A stretch of 64,000 bases of DNA from Earliella scabrosa (Eukaryota > Basidiomycota > Agaricomycetes > Polyporales > Polyporaceae): assembly GCA_022605405.1 (NCBI GenBank), contig JABYQQ010000032.1, positions 15,001-79,000 on the forward strand, read 5' to 3'. This document shows, piece after piece, positions 24,201 through 33,923 of the stretch (within the stretch, counting starts at the first letter, position 1; each line of letters begins with the position of its first letter). The notes beneath the pieces are model-generated. The model was not told the DNA's origin. It did no database searches and saw only the letters and a list, made by a program, of their open reading frames with translations. A program made the translations under genes and the position numbers.

Positions 24201-25540
24201 TCACTCAGGTGTGGGGCGAGGACTATCACGAGACCTTCTCCCCCGTGGCGCGGTTCGAGTCTATCCGGTACCTTCTCGCGCATGCAGCGCTTGAGGACTG
24301 GGACATCGAGTCAATGGATGTCAAGACCGCGTTCCTTAACGGCGATCTGGATGAGGAGATCTACATGGAACAGCCGGAAGGTTGGATCGTTCCTGGCAAG
24401 GAGGATCACGTGTGTCTGCTGAAAAAGGCAATCTACGGTCTTAAGCAGGCATCCCGTCAGTGGAACGTGAAAATCCACCAGTCGCTTATTAGCCTGGGAT
24501 TCAAACGGACCTATTCCGATGCCGGGATCTATGTATATCGGCGACAAGGGGGGGATCACGTCACTATCGTCGTTCTTTATGTCGACGATCTACTTCTCCT
24601 CGGCGATCAGCCTGGCCACATACAGCACGTGAAGCGTTCGCTTTCTAAGCAGTACAAGATGACGGACTTGGGACCAGTTCAGCGTTTCCTTGGTCTTCGC
24701 ATCACTCGTGACCGTGCTTCTCGGATCATCGAGATCGACCAGGAAGAGTACATCCAGTCCGTTCTCGAGCGCTTTCACATGGCCGACTGCAAGCCGTCGC
24801 GTACCCCTCTCCCTGCTGGTGCTGTTCTAGAGTCATCTGAGCACACCGCCACCGATGCGTCGCGTCAGCGCTATCAGAGCTTGATTGGCAGTCTTCTGTA
24901 CGCCATGCTCGGTACGCAGCCCGACATAGCCTTTGCTGTCACGCGGCTTTCGAAGTTCAATGCCAATCCCTCAGACGCGCATCTCCACTATGCCAAGTAT
25001 GTCCTTCGGTATCTTCAGGGTACTAAGGCGTACCGGCTGCGCTACCAGGGAGCGTCTAATGACGGTCTGATTTCGTACTCCGATTCGGACTGGGCCGAAG
25101 ACCGTGATGATCGGCATTCTACCTCTGGCTTCATCTTTCTGATGGCAGGTGCTGCTATATCGTGGGCATCGAGGCGTCAGCCTACCATTTCGCTTTCCTC
25201 GACCGAAGCGGAGTATAAAGCGGCCTCTGACACTTGTCGTCAATTGGTGTGGCTGAGGACGTTCGGTGAAGAACTCGGCGATGACATGTCTCGACCAACT
25301 CCCATGTGTCTTGACAATCAGGGGTCTATCTTCCTGTCCGTCAATCCCGTGATCGACCGCCGGACCAAGCACATCGAGGTTAGATACCACTTCATCCGAG
25401 AACAGGTGGAGTTGGGATCGACCGAGATCTTCTATGTAGCAACTGCGGATCAACTCGCCGATGCTCTGACTAAGAATGTGCCTTTGGCAATTCAGTTGAA
25501 GTTCGTCCAAGAGATTGGTCTTGCTTATGTCACATCTTGA
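21236..25540 (+). CDS. Ty1/copia Gag-Pol polyprotein
   Basis: 1434 codons from the first ATG (MGDVKLDS). Gag comes first, then a CCHC zinc knuckle at residues 228-241 (C-x2-C-x4-H-x4-C), a Lys-rich spacer, protease with DSGA at 318-321, and integrase with H468/H473 and C502/C505 followed by D532, D595 and E631 (35 residues between the last two). A Pro-rich linker follows, then reverse transcriptase with YVDD at 1115-1118 and RNase H to the end. All named catalytic residues are present. The same frame stays open upstream to 20690 but has no ATG there; a TTG at 20699 lies where a longer protein (1613 residues) could begin. The added part is Pro-rich and ends just before MGDVK, so a spliced or non-AUG start is possible. 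Confidence 0.95.
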   Translation: MGDVKLDSIPSLSSANQYTDWSAKMKGYFIFMGCWDVVNGKTKRPTAADKQESWDKLDGQARGMMYMRVAQSFHYILDAEILDTVTTSGSSTTTSREQTAADMWKSLKDKFGTPNSAHVWGQFETLVAEPRMNEQKSLQDQMMRIVNRMDDITKNKVTLSAQMKALLLLSKIPESYRSMISALMATIDVDKVTVEDIMSKTLAEESLRKAGQSANRVSQTKPKPKGPCSHCGGSNHHESNCWDKHPEKKPKGKGKGKGKAKDKDKDKDKGNNKDNQPHAHTVVESQSVNVVASSNIVGSFYPEALVASSENWTAWLMDSGASQHITGDLSDFSEYQPFDTPISFNTADASNMILALGKGTVRGNTWVDGDKVPIALTHVYYIPKLRGRIFSTGTIERNGYSLVQGDGKMCIFDKLPEGAVKFGSTIRIKGRKILEAEYNVLSNIYWAKLELHNGQRVHLNVSRFRTLHRRFGHLGKDALRHLPKNVRGVDSVDSPEDEDEPCEGCAWGKSTRLPFPPSDKRATEPLELVHTDLDGPMRTQAIGGYKYFAGFIDDYSGLARAYYLKSKSDAFQAFLDYKAWAETQTGRKIKKVRSDRGGEYTSTEFSELLRSHGIEHQKTMPGSPQQNGRAERWNRTIVEKAMAMLHQAGLSHGFWQLAVDAAVHIYNRQPMRRHKWQCPITKWDRTVPDVSYFRVFGCKACVHVQKAKREGKLDKKAVEMIFVGYESGSKGYKFWNPANRSIVVSRDVTFDEESFPARKLPGNHPVTPDDHPFPDDQSDKASEADVDGHEDDLHPEIVPELPDLPPDPPADAQPPPAEAPPPADAPAPPPPQPPQPPAVPPPKPAHKRGRHPPVGEQPPSLARDRPRRENAGKRSESKTRDNVYGNEPPAKVDARTDPDGTQREDQALLMFLMASQYKTGIPNSHKEAMKSPEAEKWRDAEKAEYDSLLENKTWVLVPRPKDRHVVSNRWVYDIKHDGRYKARLVAKGFTQVWGEDYHETFSPVARFESIRYLLAHAALEDWDIESMDVKTAFLNGDLDEEIYMEQPEGWIVPGKEDHVCLLKKAIYGLKQASRQWNVKIHQSLISLGFKRTYSDAGIYVYRRQGGDHVTIVVLYVDDLLLLGDQPGHIQHVKRSLSKQYKMTDLGPVQRFLGLRITRDRASRIIEIDQEEYIQSVLERFHMADCKPSRTPLPAGAVLESSEHTATDASRQRYQSLIGSLLYAMLGTQPDIAFAVTRLSKFNANPSDAHLHYAKYVLRYLQGTKAYRLRYQGASNDGLISYSDSDWAEDRDDRHSTSGFIFLMAGAAISWASRRQPTISLSSTEAEYKAASDTCRQLVWLRTFGEELGDDMSRPTPMCLDNQGSIFLSVNPVIDRRTKHIEVRYHFIREQVELGSTEIFYVATADQLADALTKNVPLAIQLKFVQEIGLAYVTS

Positions 25541-25542
25541 AC

Positions 25543-25551
25543 GAGTGGGAG
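25543..25551 (+). other. polypurine tract of copia element
   Basis: The purine-rich run GAGTGGGAG ends exactly at the first base of the 3' LTR and would prime plus-strand DNA. The decayed relative at 2343-2351 has AAGTGGGAG in the same place. Confidence 0.75.
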
Positions 25552-26131
25552 TGTTGAACTTAGGGTTATCCGGCACTGTCCGGACCGATATGTCCCCATA
25601 TGGACTTGTGGCTATGCGTTCACATGACGCACAGCATGGGCTATGCTTCTTCGTTACTATATATAGATAACTCTGCATCTGTACGATAGTTCTTTCTTTC
25701 CGGACTTTACCTCTACGTACCAGTGCGTTCTACGATATTCCGGATAGTTCCAGACCTTATGTCTGACTCAGACTTGGTGCTCATCCTCGCGTCATACTGA
25801 CTCATCCTCGCACCATAGCCTCGTATGCCTCTTACTCATCGTCTTGTGGCTAACATGTGACTGCTTTCTACGCTTACTCAGCTACCTTCCCTCTCTCTAT
25901 ATAAGCAGCTCACATTTCGCCTCTGCTCTTCAGTCGTTCGCTCACTGACTGAAGAGTAAGTCTCCTACATACATATGCCTTCTACTTACTTACTGACTAA
26001 GTACTTGTAGTCTCTCTCTGTTCGACTTACAGGTACTTATCTATGCAATATAGTCGTTCGCTCACTGACTGAAGATCTCTCTCTGTTCGACTTACAGTCG
26101 GCTCCCAGCCTTCCAGGTCTGAAGTTCATCA
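25552..26131 (+). repeat. 3' LTR (580 bp)
   Basis: By eye base-for-base the same as the 5' LTR. It is followed by the duplicated target CAAGG and then by the resumed exon of the interrupted gene. Confidence 0.97.
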
Positions 26132-28204
26132 CAAGGTCGCGCTCCTTCAGCAGCTGAGACGTGGGCGAAAGCGAACAAACCGGTCATCGATGAAGCGTTG
26201 GCTGGAGGTGATATCGGCGACCGGAAGCAGATCGTGAAGCAGAAGTACAACGCACTTCCCGAGGAAGAGCAGGACTATTGGGATGGACAAGTTGCCAAGA
26301 AGGTCGCCGAGGTGAAAAATGACCCCAAGGCGCCGTTCAAGTACGTGATATTACACGCCCGTGGCTCTGAGATAGTGCACTGACCTCTGCTACGCAAGAA
26401 ACCAAGAGCACCTGCACAATGCGCTATACAACTCACTCAACGATTTCGTCAGATGGGACTGGAACAAGGTTGGAAACGTTGGATTCCATCTTCTGTATGC
26501 GTACTTTGATCAGCACGGCAAGTTGCAACGCAAGCAGTACGTTCTCAGCTCTCATACTTTGCCTGCATGTGTTCACAGCCCATCTCAGGCTCACGGCAGG
26601 GGCGTTCAAGGACAAGGCCTCGTTTATGTTCAGCACCAAGGAGAAGGGTCGTTACGACACTTTCTGTGATAGGAATCTGCGTGAGTCTGCCTATACTGCT
26701 CAGCTCGCTGATAGTGTCTGATGATACGTCTTAGTTCCTAATCCGGTGCAGCCTTCTAACACAAACCGACCCCGTTTGGAGCCATGGGATGACCTTTGGA
26801 ACCGCCCGACGGCCGTACAGGTCCTCAAAGATTTTCTCAGCGAGTTGTGGGGTACGTGCCTGACCGGTGTGTCGATGGGCAGGTTACTGATGTCATGTAC
26901 AGTCTCAGCTTACGGATCGCCGGAGACAGCAGAGGAGATTCTTGAAAATCTTGCTGCGGAGCCAGCACGCTATCTCCCAGCCCTATGGCAGGACAGCGGC
27001 ATCGCAGATATCGACTCAATCAGTCTCGCAGTCCTACAGCCCCTCTACACGCGGTTGCTTGATGCGCAAGACGGACCTGACGCCTTGTCGTTCCAGCCCC
27101 AGGACGATCAGCCAGAGCAACCATCCGGCGCCTCAACACCTGCTCGGGCGTCATCACCTCGTGCCACCACCCCTGAACCGAGCGCAACACCATGAACAGT
27201 GCACCACGTCGTTTTCAAGTCACCCTCGAAGAAGCTACATGAACGTGTTCAAGACGGCTCTCGTTTGACCACCCCTCCGAGCCCATCCACCAAGCTCCGC
27301 GGGGATGACTTGGACAGTACACGCACGGCGCCGGGCGAGGAGAGCGGGACACAGGTAGTAGCTGTTTTCGAGAACACTGCCCAAGTGGGTCAGGCAGCCG
27401 CGATCGAGGGCGACATGGAGATGTTGCCAATGGTGTTGGTGGAGGCGATCGCGGATGACAACCAGGCCCTGACAACAACAGCGGAGGAGGGCACAGTACC
27501 GGAGGTGACACAAGTGTCGGAGACCAGCGCGCTCCCAAACCTGGCATCGGAGACCAGTGGACAGGTGGCAGAGACTGCAGACTCAGCCGCAGCACCGGAC
27601 TTGGAGGCTCTCGCACCAGAGGTCAGCGCACAGACACAGCAGGGATTGCCACCAGATGAGAACGTCGCGGCGGACAACATCTCATCGCTCGGGGGCGAAG
27701 CGCCACATACCTCACGCAAGCGTACTCGTGGAAGCAGGCAAGTAGTAGAGGAGCCCGAACCGCCCGTCCAAGGTAAGCGTGCGCGTGTAATGACCAAACG
27801 GGCTATCGAGGGAGCGCTGTGAGTACTTCTCTCGGCACACTATCCATTCTATTCACTCATCTGGTACCAAGTCAGGAGCCACGGCCGCGTAAGACACTGC
27901 AGACAAAGTGCGCGCCTGGTGCACAGCCGCCGTCCAGTGAGAGCGCGAAGACGAAGAAGAAGCAGAAGCAGAAGACAGGCAAGCGACGCGGCTAGTTAGA
28001 CACCCCATGTACTAGTGTCTCTACTTCATGTTGATCATATGCTAATCATGTTATTAATCACACATCACTCTGTCCTCGAAGCTGCGTGTTTATCATACCT
28101 GACATGTTAATCACGGCGTGAACACATACATAGTCCAATGATAATCATGTGTACTAGCCACACAGAGGGCGATGCGGGGTAGCTGAAGCTACTATGAACC
28201 CTTG

Positions 28205-28271
28205 AACATGATTAACATGTCGAACATGTTGAACACGGGTGCATGATAACTAATGGCAAATGATTAACAAA
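28205..28271 (-). repeat. right terminal inverted repeat of KDZ element
   Basis: Inverse partner of 5296-5361. TTAATCATG-type motifs continue inward to about 28024, close to the stop codon of the WFxNRR-type gene at 27995. Confidence 0.65.
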
Positions 28272-28310
28272 ATAAAAAACTCTTCTGAACATTTGAATCA
28301 TTTTTGATCC

Positions 28311-28473
28311 CTCTGCAGCTCATCTGCAGATCATGGTGTTTTCGAAAGCTTGATCCAGATCTGCAGTGAGCTGAATCTGCAATGAGCTGGAGTGGCAGAT
28401 CCAGATCATTTCAGATCCAGCTCTGGATAATTGCAGATTAATCTGCAAAAAGCTGAAGCTGCGCTGAGCCTTA
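28311..28473. repeat. diverged piece of the GATC-rich MITE family
   Basis: Contains runs of GATCCAGATCTGCA and AGCTGCAGAT and ends GCTGAGCCTTA, the inverse of the TAAGGCT(G/C)AGC terminus. The left terminus is not visible. It lies just outside the KDZ right end. Confidence 0.5.
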
Positions 28474-31400
28474 CTTTGTGAGCTTGGCAATGTCTGCATT
28501 GAGTATGTTGTGGAAGAGGGAGTAGGTGTCCTTTCTCTGCCAGAACAAAGTCCGACTTCTCTTGTGCACCCAGCTCACTATGTCCATGACTTCCTTTCCT
28601 ACCCATGCTTCTATCATCATTCTCTCTGTTCAAGCGCTCCTACAATGAGCTGCTCATCTCCTTGCATGCCATCTAAGTGTGGATTTGCCTCACATCGTCA
28701 ATGTGATCATGTGCACCTGCAACACAACTCCAGGCTTCTCCCACCTACCTCTCTGCCAGCAACAGCTGGTAACAGACTGGCTTGCTGAGTGCGTTCAGGT
28801 ACTTCTTCTGTAGTCCCGTTTTGGGTCAACACTGACACTCTTGCAGGATGTTGCTTCTCACTTCCGTCAGGCTGAGGCCGCTGAGCAGGAGTGTCTTCAT
28901 CACCAAACATGTTATGGGAATGGCCACCAGTGGTCATGACTGTTGATGTCTGTCATGTTTGTCTTTGTTCTTCAGCAGATAATGCGGGATGCTCGGAGTG
29001 CGTAACTGTCGGTTGACAGCCACCATTGCGGGCCAAATACATGGCAGATAGCTGTCATTTGTGACTGGCAGCTCGACCTCCGATGACAGCCAGCTGTTGC
29101 ACCACCTTGTACCCAAAACCACCGGCTGCAATATTGCATACTGCATATGGTGGCTCACGACAAATGCTGACCATTGTTCTAATCTGGGATCTGGGCTTGG
29201 CCCAATGTACATAATGCTGATGCATCTCTCCCCCACAAGCCCACCTTAGATGCTCCATGCAACACAATTCCATACCTCGAACAAGCGGACAGGCCATAAT
29301 GCTCGGTGCACCATGCAGATGGTCCCGGTGCAGACTAGCATGCTGGAGTCAACAAGGACAATCCCAATTGCTAGCTGCCAGCCGACGAGAATGATGGCGA
29401 GGGCAATGGCAAGACGGAGAGCTACAGCGAGGGTGATTAAGACAGTGACGAGAGTGGCGAGAACTTGCACTCATAGATGACCTGTACAGGTAGCACGTTG
29501 CACGCACCAATCACATGTTTATACCACTCACACTGTTGGGGTGCCTGGACCAGTCTTCCCTTGAGATACTCAGGTATGCATACATGAATGGTAAGTCATG
29601 CTCACTATTTGTCCTACGGGATGAGCAAATTATCAGATCAAACACAGAAAGCTGCAGTTCCATGTCGTCCCTGATAGATAATGGTAGACGTCCGTCTACA
29701 CTGACGAATGACTCCTGCAATGCATGGCAGCCACTTGTTGCGCCGACGGGTGTCTGCCATACTGCGTCAAAGGATGCCTTTGCAGGTCATTAGGTGCATT
29801 GTTTGCTGATGTTCATCAAGCTTAGGCAAGTTCTGAAACTGCCGAAGATGCTTGGTGTGCTTCCAACGGTGTTGCGACCGGGGGGTCAAGCAAGACAAGG
29901 AGAAAACGACAAGGTGAGCGAGGGTGTTTGATGAGCACTTATGCAGTGAGAGTGGAGCAAGGCTCGACACGCAGGGCTGGAGACAAGTTGTATTGAGTGA
30001 AGTACCTATAAGTGAAATACAAGTGAGGCTTACCTGGAGACAAGAGGTCGAAACTGAGGTCTCCAGGTAGCGAGTGCCAGGGTTTATATCTATGGTTAGA
30101 ACAATAGCGCTGGGAGAACAATAGAACAATAGAGTGACGGAACAATGGAGGAGATACAATAGTATGACAACAATGGTGTCCGGAAAAGGTGTCTGAGGAT
30201 TGGAAGTACAATGGAGATAGCGAACAATGGAAACAGTGAATGGCTCGTGAACGGTGGTTAGTTGGGCGCTTCCCTAGGCGCTGAGGGACCGTTCATGACA
30301 AACAGCACTATCATCTGCTTTACAACTGTTCATACCACAGGCAGGGAGGGTGGCCAGGAGAATCACAGTGTCACTGTGCTGATGCAGAACAAGCAATGAC
30401 AACAATGATGTACCTGACCTTATTGACGACTAAGAACTTGTCTCCACTGTAATCTCATATGCGTAATCTACTCTACTATGGCCATGTTTAGAATGTGGAT
30501 GGGTATTTATGCCTTCACCCATGATTACTGGCAGGTATTGCCTACCCATGATTAGCTGTATAACCCACGGATAGCAAAACTGCAGATGTTGAATACCTAC
30601 AGTCGAAACTTGTGCAGATGCGGGTTTGAACATTTGTACGGTGAAACCCATGGGTACGGATGACGGGTGATCTGCAGATTGACTTGTGCTCATCTCTATG
30701 GCAGTCTACCATTGCTGGTTGACCCAACAAGCGCCTATCACATAGTAGTGACCATTATCAGGTAAGATCATTCAAGCTTGCTCAGTTTCCTGATGATGCA
30801 GCAGTCACCTGCAGATGAGAACACAGATAAGCACAACCCAGAAGATCTGGACTACGTGTTGGAGCATGGAGATGAGTGCGCAAGCATGGGAGGGAAAAGT
30901 ATGGATTCGTGTTTGTACCAAGCAAATACATAAAGAATACAGGATCACGCGTGAGGCTTATATACGGTTTATTGTAATGTTCAATGCCAAAACAGGACGT
31001 AAATGAGAAATGTAAAAGTCCGTAAAAGGCAAAAATAAGGTACATTATCGAAATTGATCTACTGCGGATAGGGTATTGTACGGGTCAGGCATGTCATCGG
31101 TCACCCGTCAGAACTCATGTTCCAACACTATGAGCCGCTGGACAAAGACACTGACAAGGACAATGAGGCTGGTGAAGAGAACAGCGATGAAGCAGGTGAC
31201 CTTTGGGACTCAGGCAAGGACAGTAATAATGAAGACGAGGACACACACAAGGACGGAAATGAGGACGAGGATGGGCATAACATTGATGACATCATTGACA
31301 TGTACGCTGACTGGGATATCACAGTCTCATGGTTTCGCACTTGGCATGAGGCTGTCTGAAACTTGGCCTGGAGTCCTGGACACATGGTACATCTATTCCT

Positions 31401-31860
31401 GATTGTCACCTATGTACATGCTCATGAGTCATCTGCTTGGACGTGAGACACGTACTACTGACCACTGTCCATCCACAGAGATGTATAATGTACACCATTC
31501 AGATGAATGGTGTACACAGCTGTTCATCCTCCCGCGCGGCCGGACATACCTGCCGAGGTATGTCCACCGTCCGTCCCGTCCGTTCACAAATGAACAGGAG
31601 GATGCCATTTCCCTGATGAATCACCCCCAAGCTCTGTAAAGCGCCCGCCCAAAAATATAGTGTCAGAATTGAGCGAGGCTTGAAGGCTGAAGCAGCATGT
31701 GCAACAGTGTAGCAAGCGACACGTAACTGGTGCCGGAACTAGTCGAACACCGGTAGCAGCCCACGCACGAGAGGACCCTGCCTGTGCAGACCACACCCGG
31801 GAGAAAGCGAACCAATATACAGATAGACGGGAGTAAACAAAGACGACCGATAGATCTACA
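28474..31860. other. repeat-rich stretch without confident gene
   Basis: No frame with a domain was found. Visible structure: repeated AACAATAG and ACAATGG motifs (30100-30240); a 10-base stem GACCTC-type hairpin with arms ACCTGGAGAC/GTCTCCAGGT (30032-30068); a segment (about 30440-30700) ending ACTTGTGCTCATCT, whose inverse start AGATGAGCACAAGT also occurs at 2880; an acidic open frame of 80 codons at 31117-31359 (Asp/Glu-rich, likely low complexity); and a palindrome TGTACACCATTC/GAATGGTGTACA near 31490-31517. I take it as decayed transposon DNA. Confidence 0.45.
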
Positions 31861-32086
31861 CCGCGCATAATTACTAGTGATGGGAGACGGTAGCGATAAT
31901 GGGAGTATAGACAGGGAGGAAGGGGGGGGGGGCCAAGGGAGACGAGAGAGGATAATCTTAGATCATGAGCAACGAGAGAGAGAGATCCAGCAGACAACAC
32001 AACACGGGAACCGACGAGGAGGACCAACCCACACCAACCAATCTAGCACCCGTCGCCCATCCAGCACGTACGCAAGGACGACACGT

Positions 32087-33923
32087 CTACTCGTCCATGC
32101 ACCAGATCTCCAACCGTCCCTCCGGCCGGCCCTTGGCGTTATGCCTCGCGGTCTCGATCGCGAGCTCGTAGTCCATCTCGTCCCGGAGCGTGACCTTGCC
32201 CCCGTCCTCGTCCTTGAACTTCATGCCGAGCCCGCCGGGCACGACGCCAAACTTGCGCGTCACCATGTCCACGAACTCCTCGAACGGCGTCTCGGGCAGG
32301 AGCGCCATTCCCCGCACGTCCTCGCGGTAGTAGAGCTTCACGCGGATCTTCACCATCTCGAACACGTCCTCGTACTCGCCGCTGACGTAGCCCTCCTCCT
32401 CCTCCTCGTACCCGCCATAGAAGCTGCTCGCCGCACGCGAATTTGCCCGGCTCGTGCCGCGACGGGTGAGCTTCCTCCGGACGCTGCCTCCGCCAGCACC
32501 GATGCTGCCACCGAAGCTGCTTGGGGGCGCGCTGGGGCGCGCGCCACGGCCGACTCCCTTGGCCCAGTTCGCGACACGGCCATCGGCGCCGGGAAGGGGA
32601 GGTACAGGAACATCCTCCGCAGCGTCGCCGGTGTAGCCGTCGAGATAGTCGTCGTAAAACTCCGTCATACGACCACCAGCCTGTTGGCCTTGAGCTGGTG
32701 GGCTGGGACCGGTGGGAGAGCCGCCCTTGCGGATGCTGAGCCCGCGCGTGGGGCCGTTGAGGCCAACTGGGACGGGCGCGCCGCGGCCTGCGCCGGTGCC
32801 GACAGAAGTTGCGCTACGAGCGAGGGAAGGACCGGCTGGGGCGGTAGGGGAAGTCTTGGGAGGAGTTGCGGGAGCGGCGGCATTGTTAGCAGCACGGATG
32901 CGTTCGCGCGCGTCAGCAGGGACGGTGATCGTCGTCTTGGCACGCTGAAGCGCAGGTGAAGGCTTGGGGTCGTCGCCATTGGCAGGCTCTGAGATGTCAA
33001 GTGTGAGATTGCGGGAGGGATGATGATAGCAGCACTACGTACTGGGTACGTTCAGCGAGGGCGCAGCGACTGTGGCAGCGCGAGCGAGGCCGGGGCCATC
33101 CTCGATGAAGACGCCGGTGGGAGTGATGCCCTGCTTGAGGCGGGCGACACCGGTGAACTCGGTGAAGAGGTCGTTTGTAGACTCGGCGGCGACGAGCTTT
33201 GCCTTGCCGAGGAAGTCACGAGCCTTGGAGTTCTCGAGCTTCTTCTGGGCTGGGCGATAGAGGACGCCGACGGGCTGGAGGGAAAAATTGAGGTGAGCGG
33301 TGGGGAGGGAGGAAGGTGGAAGGTGCGTACGATGGAGAAGACGGTGTAGCCCTCACCACGGTCCTGAATGGCATCGTCGATAACACCGTGCTCTTCGGTG
33401 GCCTTCTCCCGACGAGCGTCCTCCATGTCAGCGAGACCTTCCTGCATGTTGCCCATGTAGATCTGGGTGAGACCGCGGTTGAAGAGGACTTCTGCGGAGT
33501 AGAGCTTGAACTTGAGACCGAGCTGCTCATAGTTGATGAACTGGTTGCCGCGGAGGTAGAGGAGGGCGGAGGAGAAGTCGTTGTAGGCGGCATCGTAGCG
33601 GGTGAGGAGGAAGTTGGAGACACCGCATTGGAAGTATCTGCGTTGGCGGTGTCAAAACGGGAGGCGAAAAGGGGGATAGAGCGAGAAGAGGAGGGACAGA
33701 AGACTCACGCAACGGCTAGATACTGATCGAGCTCTGTTGCGGCAGTGAACTGCTCCACTGCAGCCTCGTGTTCACCGAGGGTAGCGTAGATGAGGCCGAT
33801 GTTTGTGAGGATCTTGCTCGAGTCGGCGATCTGGGAGAAGAGCTCGAGAGACTTTTCAAAGTCCTCTGCGTCGTAGGCCTGGAGAGCGGCAGCCCAGGTC
33901 TCGAGTTCAGCCTTGAGGGACAT
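32087..33923 (-). CDS. noxR: NADPH oxidase regulator NoxR (p67phox-like)
   Basis: Four exons: 33923-33709, 33637-33331, 33274-33043, 32988-32087, giving 551 residues with matching phases. The N-terminal 170 residues are TPR repeats (ALQAYDAEDFEKSLELF, NIGLIYATLGEHEAAVEQF, FNRGLTQIYMGNMQEGLADM), as in p67phox, where they bind the small GTPase Rac. A Pro/Ala-rich middle follows, and a PB1 domain occupies about 464-551 (VKIRVKLYY ... FEEFVDMVTRKFGV ... LRDEMDYELAIETA). In fungi NoxR activates the membrane NADPH oxidases NoxA/NoxB and is needed for polar growth and fruiting or penetration structures. Start chosen at MSLKAELETW, which begins the first TPR helix. Next genes lie 1.9 kb away on either side or are repeats. 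Confidence 0.93.

Larger units (their letters stand above)
19597..26131 (+). mobile_element. complete Ty1/copia LTR retrotransposon
   Basis: It is 6535 bp with 580-bp LTRs (TG...CA) that I read as identical, one uninterrupted polyprotein frame, a primer-binding site directly behind the 5' LTR, and a purine run directly before the 3' LTR. The target duplication CAAGG flanks it (19592-19596 and 26132-26136). The domain order protease-integrase-RT-RNase H places it in Ty1/copia (Pseudoviridae-type, no envelope). Identical LTRs and an open frame point to a very recent insertion. It lies inside an exon of the WFxNRR-type gene. Confidence 0.97.
18894..27995 (+). pseudogene. WFxNRR-type nuclear protein split by the copia element
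   Basis: Exons: 18894-19412, 19475-19596 then (after the copia insert and one TSD) 26137-26340, 26399-26536, 26589-26680, 26735-26851, 26886-27833, 27872-27995. The N-terminus is Ser-rich and basic. Around residues 174-186 stands KVVAWFRNRRAHIKR, resembling helix 3 of a homeodomain or the WFxN(R/H) segment of mushroom transposon proteins. Later come QEHLHNALYNSLNDFVRW and FKDKASFMFSTKEKGRYD, with no named domain. The tail is acidic then Lys-rich (KKKQKQKTGKRRG). Two lesions: the copia element lies within an exon, and an in-frame TGA is at 27193-27195 with the same frame open for 200 more codons. Without them it would be the rightmost cargo gene of the KDZ element. Confidence 0.7.
5296..28271. 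mobile_element. 23-kb KDZ-type DNA transposon with nested insertions
   Basis: The left end starts TTTGTTAATCAT and the right end finishes with its inverse, ATGATTAACAAA. Over about 66 bases the two ends match at roughly 80 percent by eye as inverted repeats, including TTAGTTATCATG and CCCGTGTT. The stop codons of the outermost genes lie 175 bases (transposase) and about 275 bases (WFxNRR-type gene) inside the ends, and both genes are read outward. Between them lie the companion gene and two related forward genes. KDZ elements (Kyakuja-Dileera-Zisupton) are known as large, gene-rich DNA transposons in mushrooms. The TSD could not be fixed, so the exact borders may move by some tens of bases. 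It contains a MITE (7481-7898) and a copia element (19597-26131). Confidence 0.7.

Noticed and set aside
5296..28271. A specific TSD for the KDZ element
   Set aside because: The flanks (AAATAA-type sequence on both sides) are AT-rich and only loosely alike; no exact 8-mer could be assigned.
5296..28271. TET/JBP dioxygenase gene as partner of the KDZ transposase
   Set aside because: No HxD...H iron-site pattern was found in any product of the element; the cargo looks different.
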